From: Flavobacteriales bacterium | Lineage (GTDB): Bacteria; Bacteroidota; Bacteroidia; Flavobacteriales_E; Vicingaceae | Assembly: GCA_018608405.1 (NCBI GenBank) | Contig: JABAZP010000005.1 | Span: 186,001-250,000, forward strand | Direction of reading: 5' to 3' | Length of the DNA stretch: 64,000 bases | Part shown: in pieces, positions 7,195 to 15,953 of the stretch | Numbering within the stretch: position 1 is the first letter of the stretch | Layout: each line of letters opens with the position of its first letter | The notes under the pieces: model-generated | What the model was told of the DNA's origin: nothing | The model's database searches: none | The model's input: the letters and a program-made list of their open reading frames with translations, nothing else | Translations under genes and position numbers: made by a program

Positions 7195-8577
7195 TTACTT
7201 TATTTGGATTTGAAGCGTTGGCGTTTCTGTTAAATTGAAACTCACTTTTTCAAACTTTGGTGGGCCAAAAAATGCTTTTGAGCCCATTGAGAAAGCAGTT
7301 GGTTCAGATGGGAAACCGATGAATTTGTCCAATTTAGAATTCGAATTTAAATCGTGAAATGCCGCCAAAGCATATTCTGCAATTGGCACAGAATAATGCA
7401 CTGCTTGAATTGTTTCTTGGTTCGCTCTGGTTACTACAGATAGGGCGCCTCTGTACTTTTTGTAATTCTCGCTGCCTTCCATCAAAGTGTAAAAAATCAA
7501 CCCCTTTTGTTTTTTAACACTAATGTTGATTTTTAAATCCTTGTAGTTTTCCTTGTAATTTTTATCTACTACAAAGTTTTCTGGATTTATCATATGAGCG
7601 TTTAGCTGATCCAAATTGAGTTTGACATTTGTTTGTTCTAAAGCAGGTGCTAGAAGTTCTAAATTCCTTTCAGGGGTGTGCTTTTTCCAATACAATTGCT
7701 TGTAATTGATGTCGGTGGCATAAGTTTTAGGAGAGTATGTATGCATAATACTCCGCAAATCAATTTTTTTCACATTTGTATTATTAGCCGACTTGTAGTA
7801 GACCGTAAGGTTTCTTAAATCGTACACAATGGTCCAATATGTTTTGTAATTGTCCCTTTCTTGACTACTGCCATTTAATATAGAAAACATTCCATCTACT
7901 GTTTGACTTTCTATTGATGTTGCTCTGGAAGTTAATTGGCAAAACCGATCTTCCGACTCTCTCGATTCAAAATCAATGTTGTTCTTATTTGCCTCGTAAT
8001 AATTCAGTGACTCCAAATAATTGCTATTTGTCAAAGCTTGAAATTCCTCTTCTGTATTACTTACCACGGCTTTTCCGTTTACAAAGTCCACAACAAAAGA
8101 TCGTCCACCTCTATCGGCTACAATATAATGTAGCTTCGAGTGAATGGGGTTGATGTTCATAGAATCTAAATAGAATTGAACTTCGGCTGCAGTTTTGTAA
8201 TTGTCCAAATTATACTGAATCCATTCTAGCTCTGAAATGGTTGGTTGACCACTTTCTTCATAGTAACTGTCGGAACACCATAACATTTCAATAGCCAAGC
8301 CACGTTCATTTACACCGCCATAAGGGAATTCTTTGCCAACTTGGTTAAAAGTCACTGAACCGTACCTTGAAGTCCAACCAACAACATTTTCCCGATCTAA
8401 GCCATAGGCAACCTTTTTAACGCCACGTTTATTTTGCAATACAACCCCGTCACCGTTGTACCAATCAAAATTTTTACCCAAAAACATTTGAGTATTCTTT
8501 ACAAACAATGCAGAACATGCTGAAGATACCGAGCTAATTGCTACGATAAAAAATAATGTCGAAAATATCTTTTTCAT
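7195..8577 (-). CDS. Exported linear-amide C-N hydrolase (choloylglycine hydrolase family)
   Basis: Ntn-type amidase of 460 residues. I place the start at the ATG at 8575-8577, because it gives a clean signal peptide (MKKIFSTLFF...SSA). Cleavage after Ala20 would expose Cys21 as the N-terminal nucleophile. The mature start CSALFVKN, then GKNFDWYN (Asp38 in the substrate pocket), NERGLAIEM and LTNSNY match the penicillin V acylase/bile salt hydrolase family. The usual Arg of the R-x-x-D pocket is Lys35. The substrate may be any N-acyl amide, and nothing points to bile salts. The gene is last in an operon with a membrane protein and a methyltransferase. An upstream in-frame start at 8634 would add 19 residues that spoil the signal peptide. 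Confidence 0.85.
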   Translation of the reverse strand: MKKIFSTLFFIVAISSVSSACSALFVKNTQMFLGKNFDWYNGDGVVLQNKRGVKKVAYGLDRENVVGWTSRYGSVTFNQVGKEFPYGGVNERGLAIEMLWCSDSYYEESGQPTISELEWIQYNLDNYKTAAEVQFYLDSMNINPIHSKLHYIVADRGGRSFVVDFVNGKAVVSNTEEEFQALTNSNYLESLNYYEANKNNIDFESRESEDRFCQLTSRATSIESQTVDGMFSILNGSSQERDNYKTYWTIVYDLRNLTVYYKSANNTNVKKIDLRSIMHTYSPKTYATDINYKQLYWKKHTPERNLELLAPALEQTNVKLNLDQLNAHMINPENFVVDKNYKENYKDLKINISVKKQKGLIFYTLMEGSENYKKYRGALSVVTRANQETIQAVHYSVPIAEYALAAFHDLNSNSKLDKFIGFPSEPTAFSMGSKAFFGPPKFEKVSFNLTETPTLQIQIK

Positions 8578-8620
8578 GGATAAAACTAATTTGATGCGTT
8601 TGATTTGCAGGATTAATGGC

Positions 8621-9133
8621 TTAGGCAGTAACATGGGATAAATAAAGTACCATGTAGGAAGCTAAACAAATAACCGAGTTGATGTTCATTTTTAAAAAGA
8701 GTCGCTGCACATTAGACGGCGAAGGAAGCAAAAAGTAGCCTAAGGCCCAAAAACAAATTGCACTAGCTATATCTAACCAATCAAAAGTGCCATTGGTGAT
8801 GTTTGTTAACTGAAAAAACTCTAAGGCTACAGCAATGATGATGGGAAGGACCGCAAGATGAATTAAGTACCGTTCTTTTCCAAAATAAATGTTTTTTGAT
8901 GCGAGTGTTACGGCTAAAACCCAGAGACCTTCCGGAAGAGAAAAGACTAAAAACGAAGGTAAAACTAGGTTCTCAGAAATACTCGCTTTCAAACTAAAAT
9001 AAACATCTCCAGAAAAAACAAATTGAAATAGTTCATTCACTACAGTGTCCTCGCTTCTGTAAAACAAGTAAACAAACAAACTAAAAAGTAAGCTCAATGC
9101 AATTGTAACGTGATGGATGCTAAGGTTTTTCAA
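8621..9133 (-). CDS. Small VanZ-like integral membrane protein
   Basis: Protein of 170 residues with about five hydrophobic segments. The segment EFFQLTNITNGTFDWLDIAS (about 114-133) resembles the core of VanZ-like proteins, where a Glu-x-x-Gln and an Asp-rich turn lie at membrane borders. Similarity elsewhere is weak. Its first 14 bases overlap the end of the methyltransferase gene, and its stop lies 43 bp before the amidase ATG, so the three form one operon. Function unknown. An enzyme-associated membrane partner is a guess from context. Confidence 0.6.
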   Translation of the reverse strand: MKNLSIHHVTIALSLLFSLFVYLFYRSEDTVVNELFQFVFSGDVYFSLKASISENLVLPSFLVFSLPEGLWVLAVTLASKNIYFGKERYLIHLAVLPIIIAVALEFFQLTNITNGTFDWLDIASAICFWALGYFLLPSPSNVQRLFLKMNINSVICLASYMVLYLSHVTA

Positions 9134-9704
9134 AAACTAAAAGTTGATAGCTGTTCAGAACACCAAATTTAAGTGCTTTCACTGGTCTAACGTTTTTTAA
9201 CGCTGTTAAATTTTCTAGAGGGAAGTATGATTGAAAATGAAACAACTTGGAAACTGGTTGAAATAGCTTTTCAAAGAAACGAGCTACTGGGGAATTTGAA
9301 AAATGATTCAAGATAATAATCTTACCATTAGTTGGGAGTAAGTTCAGCGCTTCTTCTAAGATTTTGTTGGGGTTTGGAGTGGTACTCAAAACATGTGCGA
9401 GCACAACAACATCAAACTTTTGATTTAATTGAGAAAGGTTGGTAGCATCCATATGAAGTAGTGTAATGGTACTGGGGTTGTTTTTTTTTGCGTTCTGCAA
9501 CATTTCTGCGGACAAATCTATTCCTGTGATCCGTTTCGAAAGATACTTTGTTAGATGTGTTCCATGCCCAACGCCAACTTCTAGAATGCTGCAATTCGGG
9601 TAGTTGTTTACCTCTTGAACGAGCAACCTTTTGTGCGGTTTTAAAAAAAAGTCAATTACAAAATACAAGGGTGAAATGGTATCGTAGAATTGACTGGTTT
9701 TCAT
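9120..9704 (-). CDS. Class I SAM-dependent methyltransferase
   Basis: Protein of 194 residues with the Rossmann motif ILEVGVGHGTHL (about 40-51) and the acidic motif GIDLSAEML, then VVVLAHVLS and GKIIILNHF. The overall look, including a hydrophobic FFEKLFQPVSKLFHF segment, is like UbiE/PmtA enzymes that act on lipid substrates, but this is inference. First gene of the overlapping operon with the VanZ-like protein and the exported amidase. The ATG at 9702-9704 is followed by KTSQFYDTISPLY, the usual N-terminus of this class. No clear promoter was seen in the 85-bp divergent gap on this strand. Confidence 0.82.
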   Translation of the reverse strand: MKTSQFYDTISPLYFVIDFFLKPHKRLLVQEVNNYPNCSILEVGVGHGTHLTKYLSKRITGIDLSAEMLQNAKKNNPSTITLLHMDATNLSQLNQKFDVVVLAHVLSTTPNPNKILEEALNLLPTNGKIIILNHFSNSPVARFFEKLFQPVSKLFHFQSYFPLENLTALKNVRPVKALKFGVLNSYQLLVFEKP

Positions 9705-9760
9705 TTTGCTAAGTTAATTCCAATATTTTCAAATTGCATAAATCCCTGAAGTGCTTTCAA

Positions 9761-9768
9761 TACTTTTG
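9761..9768 (+). promoter_or_regulatory. -7 element (TACTTTTG) of the SDR gene
   Basis: Perfect match to TAnnTTTG, 21 bp before the TTG start at 9790. It supports a start at 9790. Confidence 0.6.
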
Positions 9769-9789
9769 TGATAGAATAAATTGGAGTAA

Positions 9790-11349
9790 TTGGAAGAGGA
9801 AAGAAAAAAAGAAATTGAGGCTAAAAAGCTAACAACTGAAGACCTTAAGATTAGTTTGGACGTGCTAAAAAGCCTGGTGCAAGATAGTGATGCATTGGTG
9901 TTGTTGGATCAGCAGGACCGAATTGAATTGCTAAAAGCTGCAGGGATCTTGTCTCGACCTGACAGAACAGAACTCAAAAAGAGGAGAAAGGCACTTAATA
10001 ATCAGCGTAAAAATAAAATTCGTAAGAAGGATAGAGCAGCTAGAGGAAAAACTGGAATTCGTGCTGCTCGAACGTCAGATGTTTTTACAGCACCTGATCA
10101 ATTGCTTTTACCTCAAGGAGAGGACCGCATGAATGGTGAGCGAATTTCGTCGCCAAGGAATTGCTACGTGTGTAAAAAAGAATTCACCTTGCTTCACCCA
10201 TTTTATGATACTATGTGTCAGTCTTGCGGTGATTTGAACTACACAAAACGTTTCCAAACAGCAGACTTAAAAGGGCAAGTTGCCTTAATGACTGGTTCTC
10301 GTTTAAAGATTGGCTATCACGTGACGTTGATGATGCTTAGAGCAGGAGCAACGGTAATTGCAACCACTCGTTTTCCTGCAGATTCTGCTATTCGATTTGC
10401 AAAGGAAAAAGATTACATGAAATGGTGTGACCGATTGCATATTCATGGTCTTGATTTACGGCACACGCCAAGTGTTGAATTGTTTTGTTCTTACATTGAA
10501 GAAACTTACGATCGATTAGACATATTGATCAACAACGCCGCACAAACTGTCCGAAGACCTCCGGGTTTCTACGCACACATGATGGAGCTTGAAGAAGCTT
10601 CGATTGATAGTCACGCACCTGAAGTGCAATACTTACTGCGAAGTCATGAGAATTGTATTGCAAGAATTGAGGGTGCAGCAGGCATAGCAAAAGATACTTC
10701 AACTTTAGCGGTGAGCTGGAATGCCAAAGGACCTGGCATCGGATTGAGAGCTTCGGCTGCTTTGTCTCAAATTCCTTACAGTTATGATGGAGCTGTTCAA
10801 GACAAAGAAGTTTTCCCTGAAGGGAAACTAGATGTTGACTTGCAACAAGTTGATTTGCGAACTACAAATTCATGGCGCCTAAAGCTAGGAGAAGTGCCCA
10901 CGCCAGAGTTATTAGAAGTGCAATTAGTAAATTCCATCGCTCCTTTTGTTTTGTGTAATCGTTTGTCAACCATGATGAAACGAGACAATACTGGTCAAAA
11001 ACACATTGTGAATGTAACTGCTATGGAAGGAAAGTTTTATCGTTTTAAGAAAGAACCAAGGCACCCCCACACGAATATGGCAAAAGCTGCACTGAACATG
11101 TTAACGCATACTTCAGCTAGTGAATTGGCTAATTTTGGAATTTACATGAATGCTGTGGATACTGGTTGGGTGACCGATGAAGATCCGGCTCAAATCGCGA
11201 AATATAAAGAAGAAGTTCACGATTTTCAACCACCGCTAGATATCGTTGATGGAGCGGCCCGAGTAATGGATCCTGTTTTTGACGGGATTAATCGCGGGGA
11301 ACATTGGTGTGGAAAGTTTTTAAAAGATTATTTCCCGATAGATTGGTAA
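9790..11349 (+). CDS. Long SDR-family protein with inserted zinc ribbon
   Basis: Protein of 519 residues. Residues 1-110 are helical and Lys/Arg-rich. A four-cysteine zinc-ribbon-like motif follows (Cys125, Cys128, Cys143, Cys146). Then comes an SDR Rossmann domain with cofactor motif TGSRLKIG (168-175), NNAA (248-251) and the terminal D-T-G-W segment (457-460). The normal catalytic Tyr-x3-Lys is Thr428-Asn-Met-Ala-Lys432, so the tyrosine is missing. An insertion of about 100 residues lies between NNAA and this site. Start: a TAA stop at 9787-9789 in frame directly precedes the TTG at 9790, so TTG is the only early start. It is transcribed alone. Enzyme function is uncertain; it may be a binding or regulatory paralogue. 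Confidence 0.75.
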   Translation: MEEERKKEIEAKKLTTEDLKISLDVLKSLVQDSDALVLLDQQDRIELLKAAGILSRPDRTELKKRRKALNNQRKNKIRKKDRAARGKTGIRAARTSDVFTAPDQLLLPQGEDRMNGERISSPRNCYVCKKEFTLLHPFYDTMCQSCGDLNYTKRFQTADLKGQVALMTGSRLKIGYHVTLMMLRAGATVIATTRFPADSAIRFAKEKDYMKWCDRLHIHGLDLRHTPSVELFCSYIEETYDRLDILINNAAQTVRRPPGFYAHMMELEEASIDSHAPEVQYLLRSHENCIARIEGAAGIAKDTSTLAVSWNAKGPGIGLRASAALSQIPYSYDGAVQDKEVFPEGKLDVDLQQVDLRTTNSWRLKLGEVPTPELLEVQLVNSIAPFVLCNRLSTMMKRDNTGQKHIVNVTAMEGKFYRFKKEPRHPHTNMAKAALNMLTHTSASELANFGIYMNAVDTGWVTDEDPAQIAKYKEEVHDFQPPLDIVDGAARVMDPVFDGINRGEHWCGKFLKDYFPIDW

Positions 11350-11377
11350 TAGCGCTTGTATTGAGGAATTTAATGTT

Positions 11378-12840
11378 ATGCACAAGATTTACATTATGAA
11401 AAGTCATATACGAAAGGTATTTTTAGGATTAAGAGTTGTTTTTCTCTTTAAACTAGTATTAGCCTCTATTTTGTTGCATTCCCAGTCGCATTTTATTATT
11501 AATGCTTCGAATTCTCCTTATTACATTCTGAACGATACTACAATACTGCAAGGAGATACACTATTGATATCAGCAGGAGGTCAGATTTTTATTGGAGACT
11601 CCGTGAATGTTCAAGTCAATGGAGTACTTAAAATAAAAGGGGATTCTAATAATTTAGCATCAATTAAACCACTTACACCGGGGATTGGATGGGGAGAATT
11701 TCTTATTTCCATTCAAGTCGACTCATTAATAATAGAAAATGCTTTCATTGAGGACGGAAGGTTTTTAAGCATTAACACGGTTAATTACTTCAACAATGTA
11801 GCATTTGTTAATAATCAGAATCTGCAATGGAACGATGCGATTTCAAGGTTCATAAGAGGGGAGCTGAAAATTGAAAATTGCAATGTTCAAGGACAGAATA
11901 AAGGAGAAGGGTTTTTGGTTCACTCCATTAATAATCCGCAGGTTTTGAACTGCTATTTCAGGGCTATTCCCGAGGCTGTTGAGTACTTGAATTGCAACAA
12001 TGGAAGAATTGGAAAGTGCGAGTTCTTCGATATGAATGACGATGCTATTGATTTAAATAATTGTTACAAAACGCTTGTAGACAGTAATTTGATTGTAAAT
12101 GTCGCGAATAGAGGAATGGAAATAGGAAGTGAAAATTTTGGCAGTTCAACTGACATTCTTGTGTATAGGAATGTTCTAGTTAATTGCGAAGAGGGCGTTA
12201 ATTTTAAAGAAGGTTCAAGTGGGTTAATTGTGAACAATACATTTCATAACAATAGAACAGGGGTTACATCGGTGGCTCAAGGTCGTCCAAATACAGGTAG
12301 CAATGTTAATGTCTTGAACTGTATATTCCACGAAAACAACATTCCAATATTTTCGGATACTTCATCTGCATGTACCGTTAGTTTTAGTTCTAGTAGTTCT
12401 TTTTTATTAGTCGGGGACAGTAATTTATTTGAAGCACCTGGCTTTAATATCCGTTGAATTTAGACTATTCCTTAAAAAAGACATCTAAATGTATTGATGC
12501 CGGTCAAAGAACTGGAGCCTTAGATTTAGATGGTACCTATGCAGATTTAGGAGCCATATATTATCATCAAGACACAGTAAGTTCATTGGCAGAAAATTCT
12601 ATCATTCAACTATCGCTGATGCCAAATCCTGTTGTTGATCAACTTACAATTCAGGTGAACGATCGAATTGATAGGATTCAGATATATAATATCAACGGGC
12701 AATTAGTGAAAGAAGAAAGTGCTAGTTATATTACTCAGAAAAGGAATTCAATAAATGTGGAAGACCTTGAAACAGGTATTTACATTGTGATTGTCACGAA
12801 TGAAATATTTCAGATACAAGGCAAATTTGTGAAGTTATGA
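11378..12840 (+). pseudogene. T9SS-sorted parallel beta-helix protein, split by a frameshift
   Basis: The first frame (11378-12457) encodes a signal peptide (LVLASILLHSQ) and right-handed beta-helix repeats (NCNVQGQNKGEGF, NVANRGMEIGS, YRNVLVNCEEGVNF, VNNTFHNNRTGV). It ends early at APGFNIR. The second frame (from about 12451 to 12840) continues with P-L-NLDYSLKKTSKCIDAGQ and finishes with a type A sorting domain (LMPNPVVDQLTIQV, IYNINGQLVKEE, LETGIYIVIV). Restoring one C near 12450 (CCC instead of CC) gives a continuous GFNIPLNLDYSLK, the standard ending of these proteins. So it is one gene with a one-base deletion or a sequencing error. The ATG could be 11378 or 11396. Confidence 0.85.
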
Positions 12841-12939
12841 AGCAATGATGAGTTTATCATTAAGCAATAAAAGTGGAAGGTGGCACTAAATATCTCTCCA
12901 AACAAAATGAAAGCATTCTAAAAATTACGCTATCCTGCT

Positions 12940-14124
12940 TCATCTCTGATTGATGTGTTGGGCTAGATAATACCCCATCGAAAAGCAAGCTTGTATTAAA
13001 TATCCTCCCGTTGGAGCATCCCAGTCTAGCATTTCACCGATACAGTAAGACTTTTGTTTTTTTGTTAATTCAAAATTGGGTGTAATCTCTTTTAAGTCAA
13101 CTCCTCCAACAGTAGAAATAGCTTCATCCAGATGGGCTATTCCTTTAATTTCGATTGGAAATTTTTTTATTTTTCCTGCTAAAATTGAGTGGTTGTTAAA
13201 GTCATCTTTCGAAACATATGTTTTATTTAAGCCGATTTGCAAAGCGCTCAGGTTTAGTTCATTTCTTAAACAATCAGTTATATTTTTTGCTTTTGTATTG
13301 GTTAGCTTTTTGAGCAAGGCATCAGTTGAAAAAGTGGGTTTAAAATCAATGTAAATAGTTGCTTTACCTTTTTTGAGTTGCTTTCTTATTTCGGGGCTAA
13401 GGGCATAAATAGCATTGCCCTCCAACCCAAATTGACTAAGTACTACTTCTCCTTTCTGCGATTTATTATCGCAGGTTATGCTTATGTTTTTAAGTGGTTT
13501 ACCTGCAAATTTATCACTTATTGCTGTTTCCCAATTTACCTGGAATGCGCAATTGCTGGCTTCAAAATTATTTGTTTTTATCCCCTTTTTTTTAAACTCA
13601 CTTCGCCAAGTTCCATCTGAACCGGTTACCTTCCAACTGCCACCGCCTAAGGCGAAGATGCAATAATCAGGAGATACGGTGGTTCCATCCTTAAAAATTA
13701 ACGCTTCATTTTCGTCCCAGCCTATCCAAGTTTTTCCAAAGTGAATTTTTACTGCATTTAGTACCAGCGTTTTTTCAATTGCATGCAACACCTCAATGGG
13801 TTTAATGCCTTTCTTAGGGTACACCCTATTGCTACTTCCTACAAAAGTCGGAATACCAATACTTGCCAGCCAAACTCTAAAATCGTCGTTAGTGAACGAG
13901 CTGAGCGCGCCATTTAAGGTTGATTGGTGTGCATAGCGCGAAGTCATTTCACTCATTGCTTCACCATGGGTTAAATTGAACCCCCCTTTTCCTGCAACTA
14001 AAAACTTGCGGCCCAAGGCTTTATTTTTTTCATATACCGAAATGTGAAACTTGCTGGAATCTAAAAATGATGCTACACTTAGCGCGGCAGCTCCTCCACC
14101 GATTATTGCAACTCTCTTTTTCAT
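12940..14124 (-). CDS. FAD-dependent oxidoreductase, HI0933/TIGR03862-like
   Basis: Flavoprotein of 394 residues. The FAD-binding motif is VAIIGGGAAALS at the N-terminus, followed by VYEKNKALGRKFLVAGKGGFNLTH, the signature of the HI0933-like family. The late block ISTVGGVDLKEI and the ending GEMLDWDAPTGGYLIQACFSMG complete the cofactor site. The TIGR03862 branch is annotated as putative aminoacetone oxidase, a weakly supported function. The ATG overlaps the stop of rlmA by 4 bp, so it is the second gene of a two-gene unit. Confidence 0.88.
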   Translation of the reverse strand: MKKRVAIIGGGAAALSVASFLDSSKFHISVYEKNKALGRKFLVAGKGGFNLTHGEAMSEMTSRYAHQSTLNGALSSFTNDDFRVWLASIGIPTFVGSSNRVYPKKGIKPIEVLHAIEKTLVLNAVKIHFGKTWIGWDENEALIFKDGTTVSPDYCIFALGGGSWKVTGSDGTWRSEFKKKGIKTNNFEASNCAFQVNWETAISDKFAGKPLKNISITCDNKSQKGEVVLSQFGLEGNAIYALSPEIRKQLKKGKATIYIDFKPTFSTDALLKKLTNTKAKNITDCLRNELNLSALQIGLNKTYVSKDDFNNHSILAGKIKKFPIEIKGIAHLDEAISTVGGVDLKEITPNFELTKKQKSYCIGEMLDWDAPTGGYLIQACFSMGYYLAQHINQR

Positions 14125-14957
14125 CTTGCTTTCGTTGGTTTAAATACGCTGATGTGAAAATCGCAGGTGATGTTGATGTTGTTGCAATTAGCTATTTTTT
14201 CTTGACTTTCTTCATTGGTGTTGTAATAGTACGGTGTCATTTTGTGCAATGCTTGCAAGGTTGAGGCGTTTTGGATATGAATGTCAAACGTGACCCTTTT
14301 AGAAAGGTGTAATTCAAATTTGTAACCTAAGTCTTCAGCAATCTTGTGTTCGTGTGGTCTAAAATCATTGTATATCAATTCGGCCAACTGTTTCATATGA
14401 TTCTCTGCAGGACTTCCTACAATTAGAAACCCATCGTACTTCAAAACCCGATGAAATTCCTTTGGATCATTGGGTGAAAAAACAGACAAAACAAGATCCA
14501 TGCTATCGGTGGCGATTGGCAAACGGTACGCAGAGCTAACAAAGAAGAAGATGTCTTTGTATTTTTTAGCAGCATTTTTAACTGCAATTTTAGAAATATC
14601 AGTTCCGAAAACCTGACTATTAATATTGCTATTACTTAGCACTCTTTCAGTGTAATAACCTTCACCACAACCGGAATCTAATGCGTTGAAATTTTTCTTA
14701 TCAAAGCCTAATTCATGTTGGATTATCGAGCGAATATCATCTATTAAGGGGTCGTAAAATCCTTGTTCTAAAAAGTCGCGTCGGGCAGCAATCATTAACT
14801 GATTGTCTCCTGGTTCTTTAGACTTCTTTTTATTGACCGGTAACAAATTCAAATAGCCCTCTTTAGCCAAGTCAAAAGAATGGTTTTGTTCGCAGCGGTA
14901 CGTTTTGTCTTGCTGAATTAATTCAGCGCTGCAGTGCGGACAAATAATAGTAGGCAT
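14121..14957 (-). CDS. rlmA: 23S rRNA (guanine-N1) methyltransferase, RlmA-like
   Basis: Enzyme of 278 residues. An N-terminal zinc-binding knuckle (Cys6, Cys9, Cys22, His26; CPHC then C-x3-H) precedes the segment EGYLNLLPVNKKKSKEPGDN, highly characteristic of RlmA. The SAM motif is ALDSGCGEGYYTERVL with VFGTDISKIAV and DLVLSVFSPND. RlmA modifies G745 or G748 in helix 35 of 23S rRNA; which of the two cannot be decided here. First gene of the unit with the downstream flavoprotein (4-bp overlap). Separated from the tRNA-dihydrouridine synthase stop... on the other side by a 30-bp gap. Confidence 0.87.
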   Translation of the reverse strand: MPTIICPHCSAELIQQDKTYRCEQNHSFDLAKEGYLNLLPVNKKKSKEPGDNQLMIAARRDFLEQGFYDPLIDDIRSIIQHELGFDKKNFNALDSGCGEGYYTERVLSNSNINSQVFGTDISKIAVKNAAKKYKDIFFFVSSAYRLPIATDSMDLVLSVFSPNDPKEFHRVLKYDGFLIVGSPAENHMKQLAELIYNDFRPHEHKIAEDLGYKFELHLSKRVTFDIHIQNASTLQALHKMTPYYYNTNEESQEKIANCNNINITCDFHISVFKPTKAR

Positions 14958-14987
14958 GGGTTTTCTTTTCTGCTTCGAAGTTAAACT

Positions 14988-15953
14988 TTAATAAAACGAA
15001 AGTTCCTGTTCTGTTTCAAGAATTTCGCGAACTGCTCTGTCATAAGCTTCAATCGTGTTTGCCTTTTTAATTTTTTTCACAACCTTTTTTGGGTTGTCAA
15101 AGGTTTGGGCAAAATACTCCCAATAGTGTAACATTTTTAAGGTAATATGTTTTGCACCTGAAAGCGATTCTTCAAATTCAGAAAATAATGTGTCGTGAAA
15201 TTTGCTAAATATCTCAAATCGGTTTTCAGGGTATTCTTTTTGTTGGTTTTTAATCATCATTGGCAAAAAAGGATCAGCAATCAAGCCTCTGCCAATCATC
15301 CAATGATCAATGGATGGAAAACGTTCTTGCATTTCGTTAAAACCTACGACAGTGGTTATGTCACCATTATAATATATTTTATGATTGGTGTTGTCCAAGC
15401 AGCGTTGGAATGAATCTAAATCGACTCCACCTTTGTATAACTGCTTGCCGATTCGCGCATGAATGGCAATGTTTTTCAAAGGGTATTTCTCAAGAAGGGG
15501 AAATACTTTCAAAATCTCCTCAGGATTTTCATATCCCATTCTCATTTTCATAGAAACAATGAGGTCCGTTTCTGAGTGAACTCTGTCTAAAATGTGGTCA
15601 ATCTTTTCAGGTTGACAAATTAAACCAGAACCCATGCCTCGGTTTGTTACCATGGGGTAAGGGCAGCCCAGATTCCAATTCAATTCATTATAACCTAATG
15701 ACTTTACATACTTGGCAACAAATAAAAATTCCTCCGCATCGTTGGTCATTATTTGCGGAATAACGGTAAGTGTATTGTTGTTTTTAAGCAGCAAGTCTCT
15801 GTCGTAGGCAGGTTTAATTATAAACTTTCCATTTAATCGAATGTAAGGAGAATAGAACGTATCTATTCCTCCAAAATACTTGTGAAAGGCATTTCGAAAG
15901 CGAAAATCAGTAAAACCTTGTAGTGGTGAAGAAAGCAGTGTTATTGGCCTCAT
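14988..15953 (-). CDS. tRNA-dihydrouridine synthase
   Basis: FMN-dependent reductase of 321 residues that makes dihydrouridine in tRNA. The N-terminal LLSSPLQGFTDFRFRNAF, the catalytic loop NWNLGCPYPMVTNRGMGSGL (general acid Cys97), MKMRMGYE, IAIHARIGKQLYKGG and MIGRGLIADP are all standard Dus motifs. By sequence style it is closest to the DusC-type branch, but I do not assign the position modified. It overlaps the M1 peptidase gene upstream by 4 bp, so the two are in one transcript. Confidence 0.9.
   Translation of the reverse strand: MRPITLLSSPLQGFTDFRFRNAFHKYFGGIDTFYSPYIRLNGKFIIKPAYDRDLLLKNNNTLTVIPQIMTNDAEEFLFVAKYVKSLGYNELNWNLGCPYPMVTNRGMGSGLICQPEKIDHILDRVHSETDLIVSMKMRMGYENPEEILKVFPLLEKYPLKNIAIHARIGKQLYKGGVDLDSFQRCLDNTNHKIYYNGDITTVVGFNEMQERFPSIDHWMIGRGLIADPFLPMMIKNQQKEYPENRFEIFSKFHDTLFSEFEESLSGAKHITLKMLHYWEYFAQTFDNPKKVVKKIKKANTIEAYDRAVREILETEQELSFY

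Noticed and set aside
12454-12840. Separate small gene for a sorting-domain protein
   Set aside because: It lacks a signal peptide and continues exactly the beta-helix protein of 11378-12457 after a one-base change.
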